Shown: positions 10,055 to 20,192, counted from the stretch's first letter. The stretch is 64,000 nucleotides of DNA from an uncultured cyanobacterium (GCA_937883785.1 CALGDE010000109.1:1-64000), one strand, 5' to 3'. Program-made: numbers and translations. Notes: generated from the sequence alone by a model not told the origin.

Positions 10055-11515
10055 ATGACCCTTGTGTGTGATTCCTCGCTGCTTACAGGTAACGGTTGGC
10101 CGTTTCCGGTGAATCGCCTACCTTCTGCCGGTTATCTGGTGGGGGGAACGGTGCGGGATGCGCTGCTAGGGCGACGGGTGGCGCACTTAGATTTGGATTT
10201 TGTGATGCCTGGCGATGCGATCGCCACGGCGCGGAGCATTGCGGAAGATTATGGCATTGGATTTGTGGTGCTGGATGCGGAGCGGGGAATCGCTCGGGTG
10301 GTATTTAGGGACGGCACGGCGGATTTTGCTCGGCAGGTGGGACCGACGCTGGAAACAGATTTGCACCGGCGTGATTTTACGGTGAATGCGATCGCGGTGC
10401 AGCCCCACGGGGGGCGGGCGATCGATCCCTTTGACGGGCAGCGAGATTTACAACGGCGCACCATGCGGATGATTTCGCCGGAAAATTTACGGGAAGATCC
10501 CCTGCGGCTGCTGCGGGCTTATCGCCAGTGCGCCCAGTTGAATTTGCTGCTGGAGGAGGAAACCCAACAAAGCTTAAGGCTCCTGGCCCCGCTGCTGAAA
10601 ACGGTGGCAGCAGAGCGGGTAATGAGCGAAATTCGAGGGCTGTTGGCGGCTCCGGGGGGGACACGCTGGGGCAAGGCAGCTTGGGAGGACGGCATATTTA
10701 AACACTGGCTGCCATATTTAGCGCCGTGGCAGTTGGCGCTAGCGGACCAGATTGATGGGGCGATCGCCACGCTGTCCCTCCGCTGGGCAGCGCTGCCCCA
10801 AGGGATTGAACAGGCGGTGGCTGGAGATGTTGCTGACACGAAAGGGGCGCAAGACACAGGGACGAAAAAAGGTGAGAAAAAAAGGAACAAGCAAAAGGGT
10901 CAAAGCCAGTCCCCCAATAGGATGATGTCTGCCCGTTTGGCTGCTGATGCGGCCCTTGAAGGGCGCGGGCTAGCTCTGTTGAAGCTGGCGGCATGGTTGG
11001 CCCCTAGCGGAGAGCAAGCAGTGCAATCGTTGCAGCGATTAAAAACCAGCCGCCATGAGCAGCGCATTGTAGAGGGCGTTTTGAATGGCATACAAGTTTT
11101 TACTGGGCTAGGAGACGCCCAAGACGGGCTACCTTTGCGTCCGAGAACCAGCCCGCTGACGATCACCGACCAGTTCAAACTGTTTCGCATTTCCCACGGC
11201 ACCTTCCCTCTGGTGGCTGCGTTGGCGATCGCCGCAGGAACACCTGTGGATTACCTGCTGGAGCCCATTGAGCGCTGGCACCATCCTAATGACCCGATGG
11301 TGCATCCTCAGCCGCTGCTATCGGGTCGAGAGATTTTACAAACCTATGGTCCCAGCGAAGGGCGATCGCCTGGTCCCTGGGTGGGTGAGTTGCTAAACGC
11401 TTTAGCCCTAGCCCACGCTGAATCAAAAATCCACACCCCGACCCAAGCCCATAGCTTTGCCCAAAACTGGCTCCACGCGCACTGTTCACCCCCTGATACC
11501 AATTCTCCGAATTAA
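10055..11515 (+). CDS. CCA-adding / poly(A) polymerase family tRNA nucleotidyltransferase
   Basis: Class II tRNA nucleotidyltransferase. The head domain shows GGTVRDALLGR, the catalytic LDLDFVMPGD pair of aspartates, RRDFTVNAIA and REDPLRLLRAYR. These fit CCA addition or repair on tRNA 3' ends; some bacteria split CC- and A-adding activity between two enzymes and this sequence cannot decide. I chose the ATG at 10055 because GGAGC lies eight bases upstream and the frame upstream lacks family features. The protein is 486 residues. A Lys/Gln-rich low-complexity insert (about residues 265-290, GTKKGEKKRNKQKGQ) separates the head from the C-terminal part. No HD phosphohydrolase domain is visible. 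It is 192 bp after hisS. Confidence 0.85.
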   Translation: MTLVCDSSLLTGNGWPFPVNRLPSAGYLVGGTVRDALLGRRVAHLDLDFVMPGDAIATARSIAEDYGIGFVVLDAERGIARVVFRDGTADFARQVGPTLETDLHRRDFTVNAIAVQPHGGRAIDPFDGQRDLQRRTMRMISPENLREDPLRLLRAYRQCAQLNLLLEEETQQSLRLLAPLLKTVAAERVMSEIRGLLAAPGGTRWGKAAWEDGIFKHWLPYLAPWQLALADQIDGAIATLSLRWAALPQGIEQAVAGDVADTKGAQDTGTKKGEKKRNKQKGQSQSPNRMMSARLAADAALEGRGLALLKLAAWLAPSGEQAVQSLQRLKTSRHEQRIVEGVLNGIQVFTGLGDAQDGLPLRPRTSPLTITDQFKLFRISHGTFPLVAALAIAAGTPVDYLLEPIERWHHPNDPMVHPQPLLSGREILQTYGPSEGRSPGPWVGELLNALALAHAESKIHTPTQAHSFAQNWLHAHCSPPDTNSPN

Positions 11516-11598
11516 AGAGATATTGAGTGCCTATCAATACTGGGCGTTGAGGGTTTTGAATACCGCCTGGATTCAGTGAATTGACATTAGATCCGTTA

Positions 11599-12816
11599 TT
11601 AACCATGACGTAAGGCATCGATGGGGTCGAGCTTAGCCGCGGTGCGGGCGGGAATAGTGCCGAAGGTGAGTCCAAGGAAACCGGACACGCTAACCGCTAG
11701 GACGATCGCCTGCGCCGAAACCCGCGCTTCTAAGGTGGTGGTGGCAGAAATCAGCCAAATGCCGCTGATGCCCACACCGGTACCAATTGCGCCCCCCAAC
11801 GCCGCCAGCACCGTCGCCTCGATAATGAACTGGGTAAGGATATCCCACGGTGCCGCGCCGATCGCCTTCCGCAGCCCAATTTCCTGGGTGCGCTCCGTCA
11901 CCGATACCAACATGATATTGGTGATGCCGATGCCCCCCACTAACAGGGAAATACTGGCGATCGACGCCAACATAAGCTGCAATGTGCGGGTGATGGAGCT
12001 AAAGGTATCCTGTAAATCCTTTTGGGTGCGCACCGTAAAATCATCTTCGTCAACAATCTTGTGGCGCAACCGCAACAGGTTTTCAATTTGAAACTTTGCG
12101 GCTTGCAATTCTTCCGTAGACCGCGCCGATACGGACAGGAACGTTACCTTCATCCCAAAGGGCGAGGTACGACCGACCAGCTGCCGCCCAATGGTGGTTA
12201 CCGGCGCCACTAAGTTCATATCCAGGTCCAGCCCAAAGCTAGAGCCTTTGGGCTGAAATACGCCCACCACACGAAAGCTGGCGTTACGCACCCGCACCAC
12301 TTGCCCCAGGGCTTCCTCTTCGCCAAATAGCTGTAGGGCTAGCTCTGACCCCAACACCGCCGCCCGCTCATTACGCTCCAGGTCCAGCTCCGTTAAAAAC
12401 CGCCCCTTGGCCATATCAAAGCCACGGACGGATAGGTAATCGGGCGTTGTGCCGGTAATGGTCGTTGAAATATTTTGCCCGCGAAAGCTAACCAGTTCAG
12501 AGCTGGTGAGTTCTGGAGCCACTGCCGAAACGGTGGGCACCTGTTCTTTGATGGCGATCGCATCCCCATAAACCAACGTTTGGGGAATCAAAATGGGTTG
12601 CCTATCCGCATCCGGTCCCCCGGGACGCACTAGCAAAATATTCGGACCCAAAGATTCCACCTCTGCCATGACAAACTGAGTGGCTCCCTCTCCCACGCCA
12701 ATGGTGGCAATCACCGCCGCATTACCGATAGCAATCCCCAACATGGTCAACCCACTGCGCAGGCGATGCCCCACCAATGTGCGCAATGCCATTCGCCCGC
12801 TATCCCAAGGATTCAT
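11599..12816 (-). CDS. ABC transporter permease, MacB/FtsX type
   Basis: 405-residue inner-membrane permease. There is one N-terminal membrane segment (SGLTMLGIAIGNAAVIATIG), a large periplasmic MacB-like core at about residues 45-270, then three C-terminal helices (SISLLVGGIGITNIMLVSV and following). ERTQEIGLRKAIGA is the FtsX-family coupling motif. Such permeases pair with a MacB/LolD-like ATPase and work in export or tripartite efflux; no ATPase gene is adjacent. A good ribosome site (GGGAG, six bases before ATG) supports the start. It converges with the nucleotidyltransferase gene. Confidence 0.9.
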   Translation of the reverse strand: MNPWDSGRMALRTLVGHRLRSGLTMLGIAIGNAAVIATIGVGEGATQFVMAEVESLGPNILLVRPGGPDADRQPILIPQTLVYGDAIAIKEQVPTVSAVAPELTSSELVSFRGQNISTTITGTTPDYLSVRGFDMAKGRFLTELDLERNERAAVLGSELALQLFGEEEALGQVVRVRNASFRVVGVFQPKGSSFGLDLDMNLVAPVTTIGRQLVGRTSPFGMKVTFLSVSARSTEELQAAKFQIENLLRLRHKIVDEDDFTVRTQKDLQDTFSSITRTLQLMLASIASISLLVGGIGITNIMLVSVTERTQEIGLRKAIGAAPWDILTQFIIEATVLAALGGAIGTGVGISGIWLISATTTLEARVSAQAIVLAVSVSGFLGLTFGTIPARTAAKLDPIDALRHG

Positions 12817-12922
12817 GGTTTCTCCCTGCTTTCCCTGCCGCCTATTTCCTACTAGTGTGACAAAATTTTTGAGAAAGCTTTGACAAAATTGAGAAAGTGG
12901 GTGACTATGTAAATCGCTGCCA

Positions 12923-12996
12923 GGGACCGTAGTTCAACTGGTTAGAGCACCGCCCTGTCACGGCGGAAGTTGCGGGTTCGAATCCCGTCGGTCCCG
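12923..12996 (+). tRNA. tRNA-Asp (anticodon GTC)
   Basis: A 74-base cloverleaf. The acceptor stem GGGACCG pairs with CGGTCCC, the anticodon stem CCGCC/GGCGG encloses loop CTGTCAC with anticodon GTC, and the T arm is GCGGGTTCGAATCCCGT. The discriminator base is G, as expected for tRNA-Asp. The 3' CCA is not encoded, so it must be added by an enzyme such as the nucleotidyltransferase at 10055. Confidence 0.97.
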
Positions 12997-13063
12997 TTTA
13001 ATAGAAATAATGTCTAGGGTTTTTCGGGTGGGAATCGTGTGCCACTCAAGAGACCTTGAGCGT

Positions 13064-13300
13064 TTAATTCGCCATGTGAGTTAGGAAAAAGCCCATTTGG
13101 CATTCCACCGGTTCTGCGGGACTTGGAATTGAACGCTGTTGTGGATTTGATGGGCAGAGTTTGCGATCGCACTGACGATATCGCGCACATCCCAAACGCC
13201 CTTGGTGACATCGCGGATTTCCCCGCTGATCCGCCATTAAACAGCTTTGGCAGATTTGGTGAGGCTCAATGATCTGTCCGTCCATGACTACGACCCACAT
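13064..13300 (-). CDS. Small cysteine-rich protein, unknown function
   Basis: 78 residues of unknown function. It has seven cysteines, including a QICQSC pair early on and a later [14 protein letters not shown] and ECQMGF, which suggests metal binding or disulfides. The start is well supported: GGGAGGT lies five bases before the ATG on the minus strand. I have a vague memory of similar short cyanobacterial proteins but cannot name a family. It stands alone between tRNA-Asp and glyA. The strong ribosome site and the cysteine pattern argue that it is a real gene despite its size. Confidence 0.65.
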   Translation of the reverse strand: MWVVVMDGQIIEPHQICQSCLMADQRGNPRCHQGRLGCARYRQCDRKLCPSNPQQRSIPSPAEPVECQMGFFLTHMAN

Positions 13301-13926
13301 CGTTTACCTCCCGCATTGTGCTGTGTTCTTGCCGCGGTCTTCGATAGCTTTTGATAGGTCCGCTAATAGGGCGACTCTTTATCAGGGCAATCTCCCTGGT
13401 GTTATCGGTACCGTTCTCTACTTTTATTGAAGCCTAGATTTAAGCTGCTGAACCGCTTTCGTCGCAAAGGTTTAGCGCTTTCTGCCATGAGGTCCACTGC
13501 GCTCTTAGTGCCTGTGCACTGTCGCGCCCCTAATTTGTGAATCACCGTAACTGGCTGATGCTATTTGACAGTGTTCTTGGGTGTTTGGGCGATCGCGTCC
13601 TTTTTAAGATCCTGGCACAGGGGACTCGGCACAGCTTCTGCGCAAACATTTCCACGCTGAGGTGTTGAAAGCGCGGGCAAATAACGGAGAAATCCCGCCC
13701 TTTAAAATCAGCAAAACCGCAGCAAAGATGACGTCGAAATTCCAATAAGTTTTCTTGCAAAACTGCACTACAATAAACGTCTGCAATAGGTCCGTAACGG
13801 ATTTCTTTATCCGTTTACGGTTATATGCAGAATAAAGAATAGCTTTCCCGTGCCCTGTTCTCGTCCCTCTCGACTATCCAGGTTTCACTGAAAGCGCTTT
13901 AAATTGTTTTCTACGAGGGTTGTGCC
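13301..13926. other. Intergenic region upstream of glyA
   Basis: 626 bp with no gene I can support. It holds the glyA promoter and leader and the divergent promoter of the small Cys-rich gene. I looked for a glycine riboswitch and saw no clear one. Two overlapping minus-strand ORFs at 13542-13786 lack ribosome sites and protein-like composition. Confidence 0.5.
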
Positions 13927-15222
13927 GTGACTCGATCCAACTTGGATTTTCTTGCTGAAACTGATCCCCTAATCAACGAAATTATTGCCCAAGAGCTACA
14001 GCGACAACGGGACCACCTTGAGCTGATTGCGAGCGAAAATTTCACCTCTCCGGCGGTGATGGCAGCTCAAGGATCGGTGCTGACCAATAAGTACGCTGAG
14101 GGACTGCCCGGTAAGCGGTATTACGGCGGCTGCTCCTTTGTGGACAAAGCCGAGGCATTGGCGATCGCCCGAGTGAAAGAACTATTCGGCGCAGCGGCAG
14201 CAAACGTGCAGCCCCACTCCGGTGCCCAGGCAAACTTCGCCGTATTTTTGGCGCTGCTAGAGCCCGGCGACACGATTTTGGGCATGGACCTGTCCCACGG
14301 TGGACACCTTAGCCACGGCTCCCCGGTAAACGTATCTGGGAAATGGTTCAACGTGGTGCAGTATGGCGTCAATCAGGAAACCGAGCGACTGGACTTTGAC
14401 CAGATTCGTGCCCAGGCTTTAGAACACAAGCCCAAGATGATTATCTGCGGCTATTCGGCGTACTCCCGGGTAATTGAATTTGATAAGTTCCGGGCGATCG
14501 CTGACGAAGTGGGCGCATACCTAATGGCAGACATTGCCCATATCGCTGGTTTAGTAGCGGCGGGTGTGCATCCCAACCCGGTCCCCGTGTGCGATGTGGT
14601 TACCACCACCACCCACAAAACCCTACGCGGTCCCCGAGGCGGCTTGATTTTGACCCGCGATGAGGAGCTGGGCAAGAAGTTCAACAAAGCAGTATTCCCA
14701 GGATCCCAAGGGGGCCCATTGGAGCACGTGATTGCGGCGAAAGCGGTAGCCTTTGGTGAAGCCTTGAAGCCGGAATTTAAAACCTATGCGGTCCAGGTCA
14801 TTGAAAACGCCCAGGCACTGGCGGGTCAGCTTCAGAAGCGGGGTCTAAAGATTGTTTCTGACGGCACCGACAACCACGTGATGCTGGTGGACTTGCGGTC
14901 TGTGGATATGACCGGTAAAGAAGCAGATCGGTTGATGAGTGAAATTAATATCACCGCCAACAAGAACACCGTGCCCTTCGATCCCCAGTCGCCGTTTGTG
15001 ACCAGCGGTTTGCGCTTGGGTTCCCCCGCCATGACCAGTCGCGGCATGGGCGTGAAGGAATTTGAAACAATCGGCGATATCATTGCCGACCGGTTGCTCA
15101 ACCCCACCGACGAAAGCGTTGCCGACAAGTGTCGCGCTGGGGTAGCGGCTCTATGTGCAGAATTCCCTCTGTATGACCACCTGAGTATGCCGGCGCCGGC
15201 TCCCGAACCTGCGTTGGTATAG
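13927..15222 (+). CDS. glyA: Serine hydroxymethyltransferase
   Basis: PLP enzyme interconverting serine and glycine with tetrahydrofolate, the main one-carbon supply. The 431 residues have the N-terminal [14 protein letters not shown], the substrate loop [24 protein letters not shown], and the PLP lysine in [14 protein letters not shown] at Lys231. Length is typical of bacterial GlyA. The start codon is GTG. A terminator hairpin follows about 80 bases after the stop. Confidence 0.97.
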   Translation: MTRSNLDFLAETDPLINEIIAQELQRQRDHLELIASENFTSPAVMAAQGSVLTNKYAEGLPGKRYYGGCSFVDKAEALAIARVKELFGAAAANVQPHSGAQANFAVFLALLEPGDTILGMDLSHGGHLSHGSPVNVSGKWFNVVQYGVNQETERLDFDQIRAQALEHKPKMIICGYSAYSRVIEFDKFRAIADEVGAYLMADIAHIAGLVAAGVHPNPVPVCDVVTTTTHKTLRGPRGGLILTRDEELGKKFNKAVFPGSQGGPLEHVIAAKAVAFGEALKPEFKTYAVQVIENAQALAGQLQKRGLKIVSDGTDNHVMLVDLRSVDMTGKEADRLMSEINITANKNTVPFDPQSPFVTSGLRLGSPAMTSRGMGVKEFETIGDIIADRLLNPTDESVADKCRAGVAALCAEFPLYDHLSMPAPAPEPALV

Positions 15223-15304
15223 GTAAAAGTTTGGCAAACCGGAGTTTATCTAAGGCAATTCTTTGGGTAAAGTCTGGCAATTCCGATTAAATTGAAGGAA
15301 TCCT

Positions 15305-15345
15305 AAGGAGCAGTATTGTCACAGAGCAATGCTGCTCCTTTCTGT
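15305..15345 (+). terminator. Rho-independent terminator after glyA
   Basis: Stem AAGGAGCAG / CTGCTCCTT with additional TTG/CAA pairing, followed by TCTGTT. It lies about 80 bp after the glyA stop. Confidence 0.75.
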
Positions 15346-15478
15346 TAAACGCCATCTTTTCTGGGGCCATTGCCCTTTGGTACCATCAATTTCCCCTATC
15401 TCGTTTACTTTATATTGGTCACTTTTGGCACTAGTATTTTCCATTGATTTTTAACCACAATTAATTTTTTCGTCTAGC

Positions 15479-16798
15479 ATGGCTGTCTCAAACTTACGTC
15501 ACCCTTTTCTAAACCTTGCCCCCTATTCCATTGACCATAGTCGCTTTATTGACTACGTATCAAAGCAGGAAAATCTATTAGTTATTCAAGATTTAGATGG
15601 GGTTTGTATGGGGCTAGTGCGCGACCCTTTAAACCGTACGTTAGACGCCAACTATATCGAAGCCACGCAACAGTTGGCGGGGCATTTCTTTGTATTAACT
15701 AACGGCGAACATGTGGGTACGCGCGGGGTCAACAAAATTGTGGAGTCGGCGATCGCCGACCCGATGGGCACCAATAGTTATCTACCGGGTCTAGCCGCCG
15801 GAGGGGTACAGTGGCAAACTAGCGGCGGACGGGTTAGCCATCCTGGAGTGAGCACGGCAGAGCTTAAATTTTTGACAGGTGTTCCTAATATTTTTAAGGA
15901 AAAGCTAACGACGTTTTTTAATGATGTACCAGGGCTTTTTTCAGGTGGAACCCTAGCTCGATTAGTGGAAGCCGCGATTCTTGATAACGTGGCGTCACCT
16001 ACGGCAAATCTAAACGAGTTTTATCAGTATTTACGGGACAACAATCGTTTAGAAACCTATCGCAGTCTGCAACAGACCATGCGTGATTGTTGTCGAGATT
16101 TACTGGTGGAAGCAGAGCAGCAAGGGTTAGGAAATACGTTTTTTGTACACTATGCCCCCAATGACGGTCGCGACAAAAATGGTCAAGAAAGACTGCGGCT
16201 GGCTCGGTCGGGGAATGCGGCTAGTTCTGGCGTGGCGGACTCAGGAACAACGGATTTTCAGTTTATGCTCCAGGGGGCGATCAAAGAGGCGGGAGTGGTG
16301 GCCTTGCTCAACCGCTACTATGCCCAGCGAACGGGTCATTATCCTTTAGGGGAAGATTTCAGCGTGCGGCAGGCTCCGCGATCGCTATCGGCGCTGTTGG
16401 ATTTGGTGCGAGACAATTTTGACCTGTCCCAAATGCCCGTAATTATTGGGGTTGGCGATACGGTGACCAGCCGAGTGGAAAAGGAAGACGGCAAGCGGGT
16501 GGTGCGCCGGGGAGGGAGCGATCGCCTGTTTTTACAGCTCATTCAAAATCTTGGGGGAGCCAGTGAGCGCGGCAATGTGGTGGTGTATGTGGATAGCAGT
16601 CAGGGAGAAGTAAAAAACCGAAAGCCGCTGAAGGTGGAGGAGTGTGATGGGGTGATGCAGGTGACGGAGGGTCCTGGCGATTCAAACGATACTGATGATC
16701 CGCTCACCCTAGACGTGGTATTTCCGGGAGGGCACGAGCAATATATCGAAACCTTTCAGGCGATCGCCGATCAGTGGTCCAAGCGCTGGCGAGCCTAG
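15479..16798 (+). CDS. stpA: Glucosylglycerol 3-phosphate phosphatase
   Basis: Removes phosphate from glucosylglycerol phosphate in the last step of synthesis of the compatible solute glucosylglycerol. The 439 residues match the cyanobacterial StpA/GgpP family as I know it: a HAD-like N-terminal motif VIQDLDGVCMGLVRDP, then FVLTNGEHVGTRGVNK, and a C-terminal PVIIGVGDTVTSRV with GGSDRLFLQLIQ. The partner synthase GgpS is not in the window. The gene stands alone, flanked by a terminator. Its presence suggests adaptation to at least moderate salinity; this is established for the family and inferred for this strain. Confidence 0.87.
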   Translation: MAVSNLRHPFLNLAPYSIDHSRFIDYVSKQENLLVIQDLDGVCMGLVRDPLNRTLDANYIEATQQLAGHFFVLTNGEHVGTRGVNKIVESAIADPMGTNSYLPGLAAGGVQWQTSGGRVSHPGVSTAELKFLTGVPNIFKEKLTTFFNDVPGLFSGGTLARLVEAAILDNVASPTANLNEFYQYLRDNNRLETYRSLQQTMRDCCRDLLVEAEQQGLGNTFFVHYAPNDGRDKNGQERLRLARSGNAASSGVADSGTTDFQFMLQGAIKEAGVVALLNRYYAQRTGHYPLGEDFSVRQAPRSLSALLDLVRDNFDLSQMPVIIGVGDTVTSRVEKEDGKRVVRRGGSDRLFLQLIQNLGGASERGNVVVYVDSSQGEVKNRKPLKVEECDGVMQVTEGPGDSNDTDDPLTLDVVFPGGHEQYIETFQAIADQWSKRWRA

Positions 16799-16818
16799 GT
16801 GATCTCAAAGAGATGGGA

Positions 16819-16876
16819 GTCGGGGGCGTTGTCGGCGGTCCATTGGCACGCCCCCGACAATTGCTTTATGAGCAAT
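16819..16876. terminator. Bidirectional terminator between stpA and the hydrolase gene
   Basis: A 10-bp perfect stem GTCGGGGGCG / CGCCCCCGAC (16819-16858), followed by a smaller hairpin ATTGCTTTATGAGCAAT (16860-16876). It sits between two convergent genes and could serve both. Confidence 0.7.
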
Positions 16877-16880
16877 TGCT

Positions 16881-17642
16881 CTACAAACAGTCGCTAAATA
16901 GATTCACCACTTGCGTCCAGGCATCGGCCGCCGCCTCTCGGTTGTAGCTACCACGCTGGTCACAGAAGAAGCCGTGGTCCACTCCGTCGTAAATTTTTAC
17001 CGCGTGATCCACGTAATTTTTCACCAGCGCGTCCCGCATCGTCTCCACTTGGTCTAACGGAATTAGTGGGTCAGCGGTGCCAAAGAATCCCACTAGCCGC
17101 CCTTTAATTTGGTCCGTGCGGTCCACCGTTGCGCCAATTTCCCCTGGACACCAGGTGGTGATGCCTGCCCCATAAAACACCGCCGTTGCGCCCACATCGG
17201 GCAGCGTGGCTCCCAGGTACGCCACATGGCCGCCAAAGCAAAAGCCCATACAACCGCAACTTCCCGCCCTGCCTTGGGGAAGCGATCGCCCATAATCCAT
17301 CGCCGCCTGAATATCCCGCAACAGCTCATCGGCACGGGTTTGCTCCTTGTATTTCCGCCCTTCGGTCACCGCCGCTGAATCGTAGCCCCGATCAAATCCC
17401 TTAATTTGTCGCTGGTAAATTGCCGGAGCGATCGCCACATAGCCCAACTGCGCAACCCGTTCCGTTACGTCGCGAATATGGGAGTTCACCCCAAAAATCT
17501 CCTGGATCACCACCACCACGGGAAATGTCCCTTCCCCCTGCGGGATGGCGACATAAGCATCAATGGTGGTCACATCTTCTGTGTCAGCCCCCGACTGTAG
17601 CTCTACCCACTCCGTACGAATTTTTTGCATCTGTGCGCCCAT
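16881..17642 (-). CDS. Dienelactone hydrolase family protein
   Basis: An alpha/beta hydrolase of 253 residues. The nucleophile elbow is GFCFGGH with a cysteine nucleophile, the acid is in GTADPLIP, and the histidine is in DGVDHGFFCDQRG, together the Cys-Asp-His triad of dienelactone hydrolases. An N-terminal VVVIQEIFGVN forms the oxyanion strand. The physiological substrate in cyanobacteria is unknown to me. Starts at 17642 or 17630 (MQKIR) are both possible. The upstream glycosyltransferase gene, on the same strand, ends 42 bp before this one starts, so they may form an operon. Confidence 0.92.
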   Translation of the reverse strand: MGAQMQKIRTEWVELQSGADTEDVTTIDAYVAIPQGEGTFPVVVVIQEIFGVNSHIRDVTERVAQLGYVAIAPAIYQRQIKGFDRGYDSAAVTEGRKYKEQTRADELLRDIQAAMDYGRSLPQGRAGSCGCMGFCFGGHVAYLGATLPDVGATAVFYGAGITTWCPGEIGATVDRTDQIKGRLVGFFGTADPLIPLDQVETMRDALVKNYVDHAVKIYDGVDHGFFCDQRGSYNREAAADAWTQVVNLFSDCL

Positions 17643-17684
17643 GGTTACCGTCAGCAGGTTGCCTATTATTCAGCAACTTGCCTA

Positions 17685-18968
17685 TTATTTTGACCGACTG
17701 GCGCGTCTTTGTTCCTGGATGGATTGGTGATAAGCCTTAAGGGTATGGCGGGCAATATCGGACCAGCGATAGTTTTTGGCCGCACACTGGCGGGCGTTTT
17801 TTCCCCGCTCTTTTCGCAGCTGAGGATGGGTCAGCGCCTCCCGCAGCACCACCGTCAACGTTTCCTGATCGCGATCGCAAATCCATCCCGCTTCCGCCCG
17901 CGCCACCGTTGGCCAAATATGCACCCCCCGGGAAATCACCACCGGAATCCCCGCCGCCATGGACTCCGCCACCGCTAATCCAAAATTTTCGTAGTAGGAC
18001 GGCAGTACAAACACATCAGCATTGCCTAAGATTTCCTGCTTACGTTGTCCCGAAATAAAGCCGGTAATTTGGGTGCGATCGCGCAACCAAGGCGATCGCA
18101 AAATCAACTCGTCGATGGTTTGCTCATACACCGGATCCTGAGGGTTGGACCCCGCCAACACAAACCGAAAGGGCACTCCCTCCTGGGCCAACGATTCCAG
18201 CGCCGGCAACAATAAATCCAGCCCCTTTTTAGGGGCGATTCGGGACATGTACAGCAGCAGCGGAATCTCTTGAGATTGAGTCGGCTCTAATTCAGCTCGA
18301 CTTTTTCCCCCACTTATTTCGGGGTCGTCCATACGGGCTGGGGGCGCTGGCGATCGAAAAACACTGCTTAATTTGGGATGTGTTCTGGCGGGCAACCGAT
18401 CAGGAAGCCTAACCCCAACAGGAATCACCACCTCCGGAGTCTTGGTACCGAAACGCTTTGACACCCTGGCCTCTTCTTCACTGGTGAAATGAAGCGCCGC
18501 CGCCCCGGCAATATTGCCTCGCTCCAAAAGCCAGCCATAAATGCCCTTCAGAAAACGCTTTTTCTTCAAATCCATTGGATCAAGGGTGCCCAAAGGACGC
18601 AGCCAGTAAGGAAGTCCAATATACCGACAAATAATCGCGGCTAGGGTGCTAATGGGAGAAAATAGGGCGTGAATATGGGCGATATCGTAGTCCTTGCCGT
18701 GGCGCAGCAGCCAAACGAGTAGCTGCAGGGAAACTTTATAGCGATGAATGGGAATGCAGGGAAAATAGTGGATTTCATAGCCCTCTTCCTGCACCCCATG
18801 GTCCACCGGAACGTCCAAAGGCGCTTCACCGCGATCGCCATTTAAATTCGTCGTTAATATTGTGACTTGAGCCCCTGCTAAAGCTTGCCAAGCGCTTAGT
18901 CCCCGCACCATTTGACTAGGACCGCCGTACACTAAAGCGATAGACGGCACAATTTGCAAAATTCGCAT
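17685..18968 (-). CDS. Glycosyltransferase family 4 protein
   Basis: A 427-residue GT-B fold sugar transferase. The N-terminal domain starts MRILQIVPSIALVYGGPSQ, the linker region carries LLLYMSRIAPKKGLDLLLPA, and the donor site is FVLPSYYENFGLAVAESMA with the EX7E-type pattern of GT4 enzymes. It probably adds a sugar to an exopolysaccharide or lipid-linked glycan; acceptor and donor cannot be told. I chose the ATG at 18968 over the GTG one codon upstream. No other polysaccharide genes are adjacent. Confidence 0.92.
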   Translation of the reverse strand: MRILQIVPSIALVYGGPSQMVRGLSAWQALAGAQVTILTTNLNGDRGEAPLDVPVDHGVQEEGYEIHYFPCIPIHRYKVSLQLLVWLLRHGKDYDIAHIHALFSPISTLAAIICRYIGLPYWLRPLGTLDPMDLKKKRFLKGIYGWLLERGNIAGAAALHFTSEEEARVSKRFGTKTPEVVIPVGVRLPDRLPARTHPKLSSVFRSPAPPARMDDPEISGGKSRAELEPTQSQEIPLLLYMSRIAPKKGLDLLLPALESLAQEGVPFRFVLAGSNPQDPVYEQTIDELILRSPWLRDRTQITGFISGQRKQEILGNADVFVLPSYYENFGLAVAESMAAGIPVVISRGVHIWPTVARAEAGWICDRDQETLTVVLREALTHPQLRKERGKNARQCAAKNYRWSDIARHTLKAYHQSIQEQRRASRSK

Positions 18969-18971
18969 CAC

Positions 18972-20150
18972 ATTTGCGTTAGTCGAGGGATAAGAGAGGC
19001 CGCCTTCATAAAAGGCTCATAGAAAGCTCGAAATGGTGGTTTGGAGCGAAAAGACTTGAACTTCACAGCTACAAACTGGCACTAGCTTAACTAGCGGCAG
19101 CTTAACCAGCAGCAAAGGCACCTGCTGTGACAACGGCGGACCATGACAATCAGCCACGGCAGCTTCTGGACTACAGTTTCTGAACCACGGAAACCAGAAG
19201 GATGAAACAACGCAACAAGTCATCTCTCCATTGGCTAATTGTTATCGCCCGAATGTCAGCGGTGGCGATCGCAGCCCAGGGTCAACATCGTCAACCATGG
19301 CTGTTAAAAACCAAACCTCCACAAACTTTATTCATAGGGTTGCCCTATCGGATCCGGGGAACGAGTCCGAGTGTTTTCAAGAGTGCGTCCCCTTTGCCCC
19401 ACGCCCCTAAGGCTTTAGGGTTCTCAGCTCTCAGTGTTTTCTATGTGACCGGCTGGCTTATGGGCTGATCCTGACGAGCTAATGGTTGCCAGGGCAGTTG
19501 GTCCAGGAATCACTGAATAGCGTTATGGGGAAGCTTTATCGGGCGCAGTGTCATTAAACCTTGAGCCCCCTCCCTGATGCCTCTACGCCCCAACACGCGC
19601 CAGGGCACGCCATCAGCCATGAACCCAAGTCTTGATAAGCGCCGAAGTATGAACGCAATAGAAGCTGTACGCTCTCTAGCATAAATAATGCCGGGGGCCG
19701 TACCCTTGCAGCTATCGATTTTGAAACTTATTGGCACCTTACTGATCACTGACGAACCACCCCATTACAGCCCTGAACCAGTCACGGTCTAGGGCTGGTG
19801 TGACTCAAATATCAAAGCCTTTATGGTCAACTCTTGAATTAAACTCTTGAACTAATAAAACAGTCAGCGAGCACTGAGGGGCATTGTTCGAGAAGGGTTT
19901 GCGAAGCAAATAGCGCAAATTTAGCTGTGGTTGCGTGACTCAAAATTGTCCTATCTTTTGTCGAACTGACCACAGCCGTAGGGGAGCTCTAGCACTTTTG
20001 TTTCTTATTGAGGGAGGGGCGGCACTGCATAAAGCATTTGGACTGCGCAGAACTTCCGATCCCTAATGACGAATACAAATTGACGGACAAGAATTGACGA
20101 ACACGCTCTCGCCAACGTTCTTCACTGAAGACTCAAAATTTCCCTCTGCC
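18972..20150. other. Long gene-poor region upstream of the glycosyltransferase
   Basis: About 1.2 kb with no gene I can support. Three ORFs of 68-88 codons (19017-19223 minus, 19202-19468 plus, 19510-19749 minus) lack good ribosome sites and recognisable domains. Short inverted repeats occur (for example AGTCAC...GTGACT near 19786-19805). It could hold small RNAs or decayed genes, but nothing is clear enough to call. Confidence 0.45.
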
Positions 20151-20160
20151 AACTAAAAGA

Positions 20161-20192
20161 ATGCCTAAGCTCTCGAAAGAAAGCTTAGGCAT
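20161..20192 (-). terminator. Terminator for psbY
   Basis: Inverted repeat ATGCCTAAGCT / AGCTTAGGCAT (11 bp) with a short loop. On the minus strand it is followed by TCTTTTAGTT. It lies about 65 bp downstream of the psbY stop. Confidence 0.75.

Noticed and set aside
19202-19468. 88-codon plus-strand ORF with a signal-peptide-like N-terminus
   Set aside because: The purine-rich run is too close to the ATG, the C-terminal part does not look like protein, and the region is gene-poor throughout.
19560-19640. Possible fourth copy of the dispersed repeat (GGGCACGCCATCAG)
   Set aside because: Only the first 14 or so bases resemble the family; the rest does not follow the landmark order.
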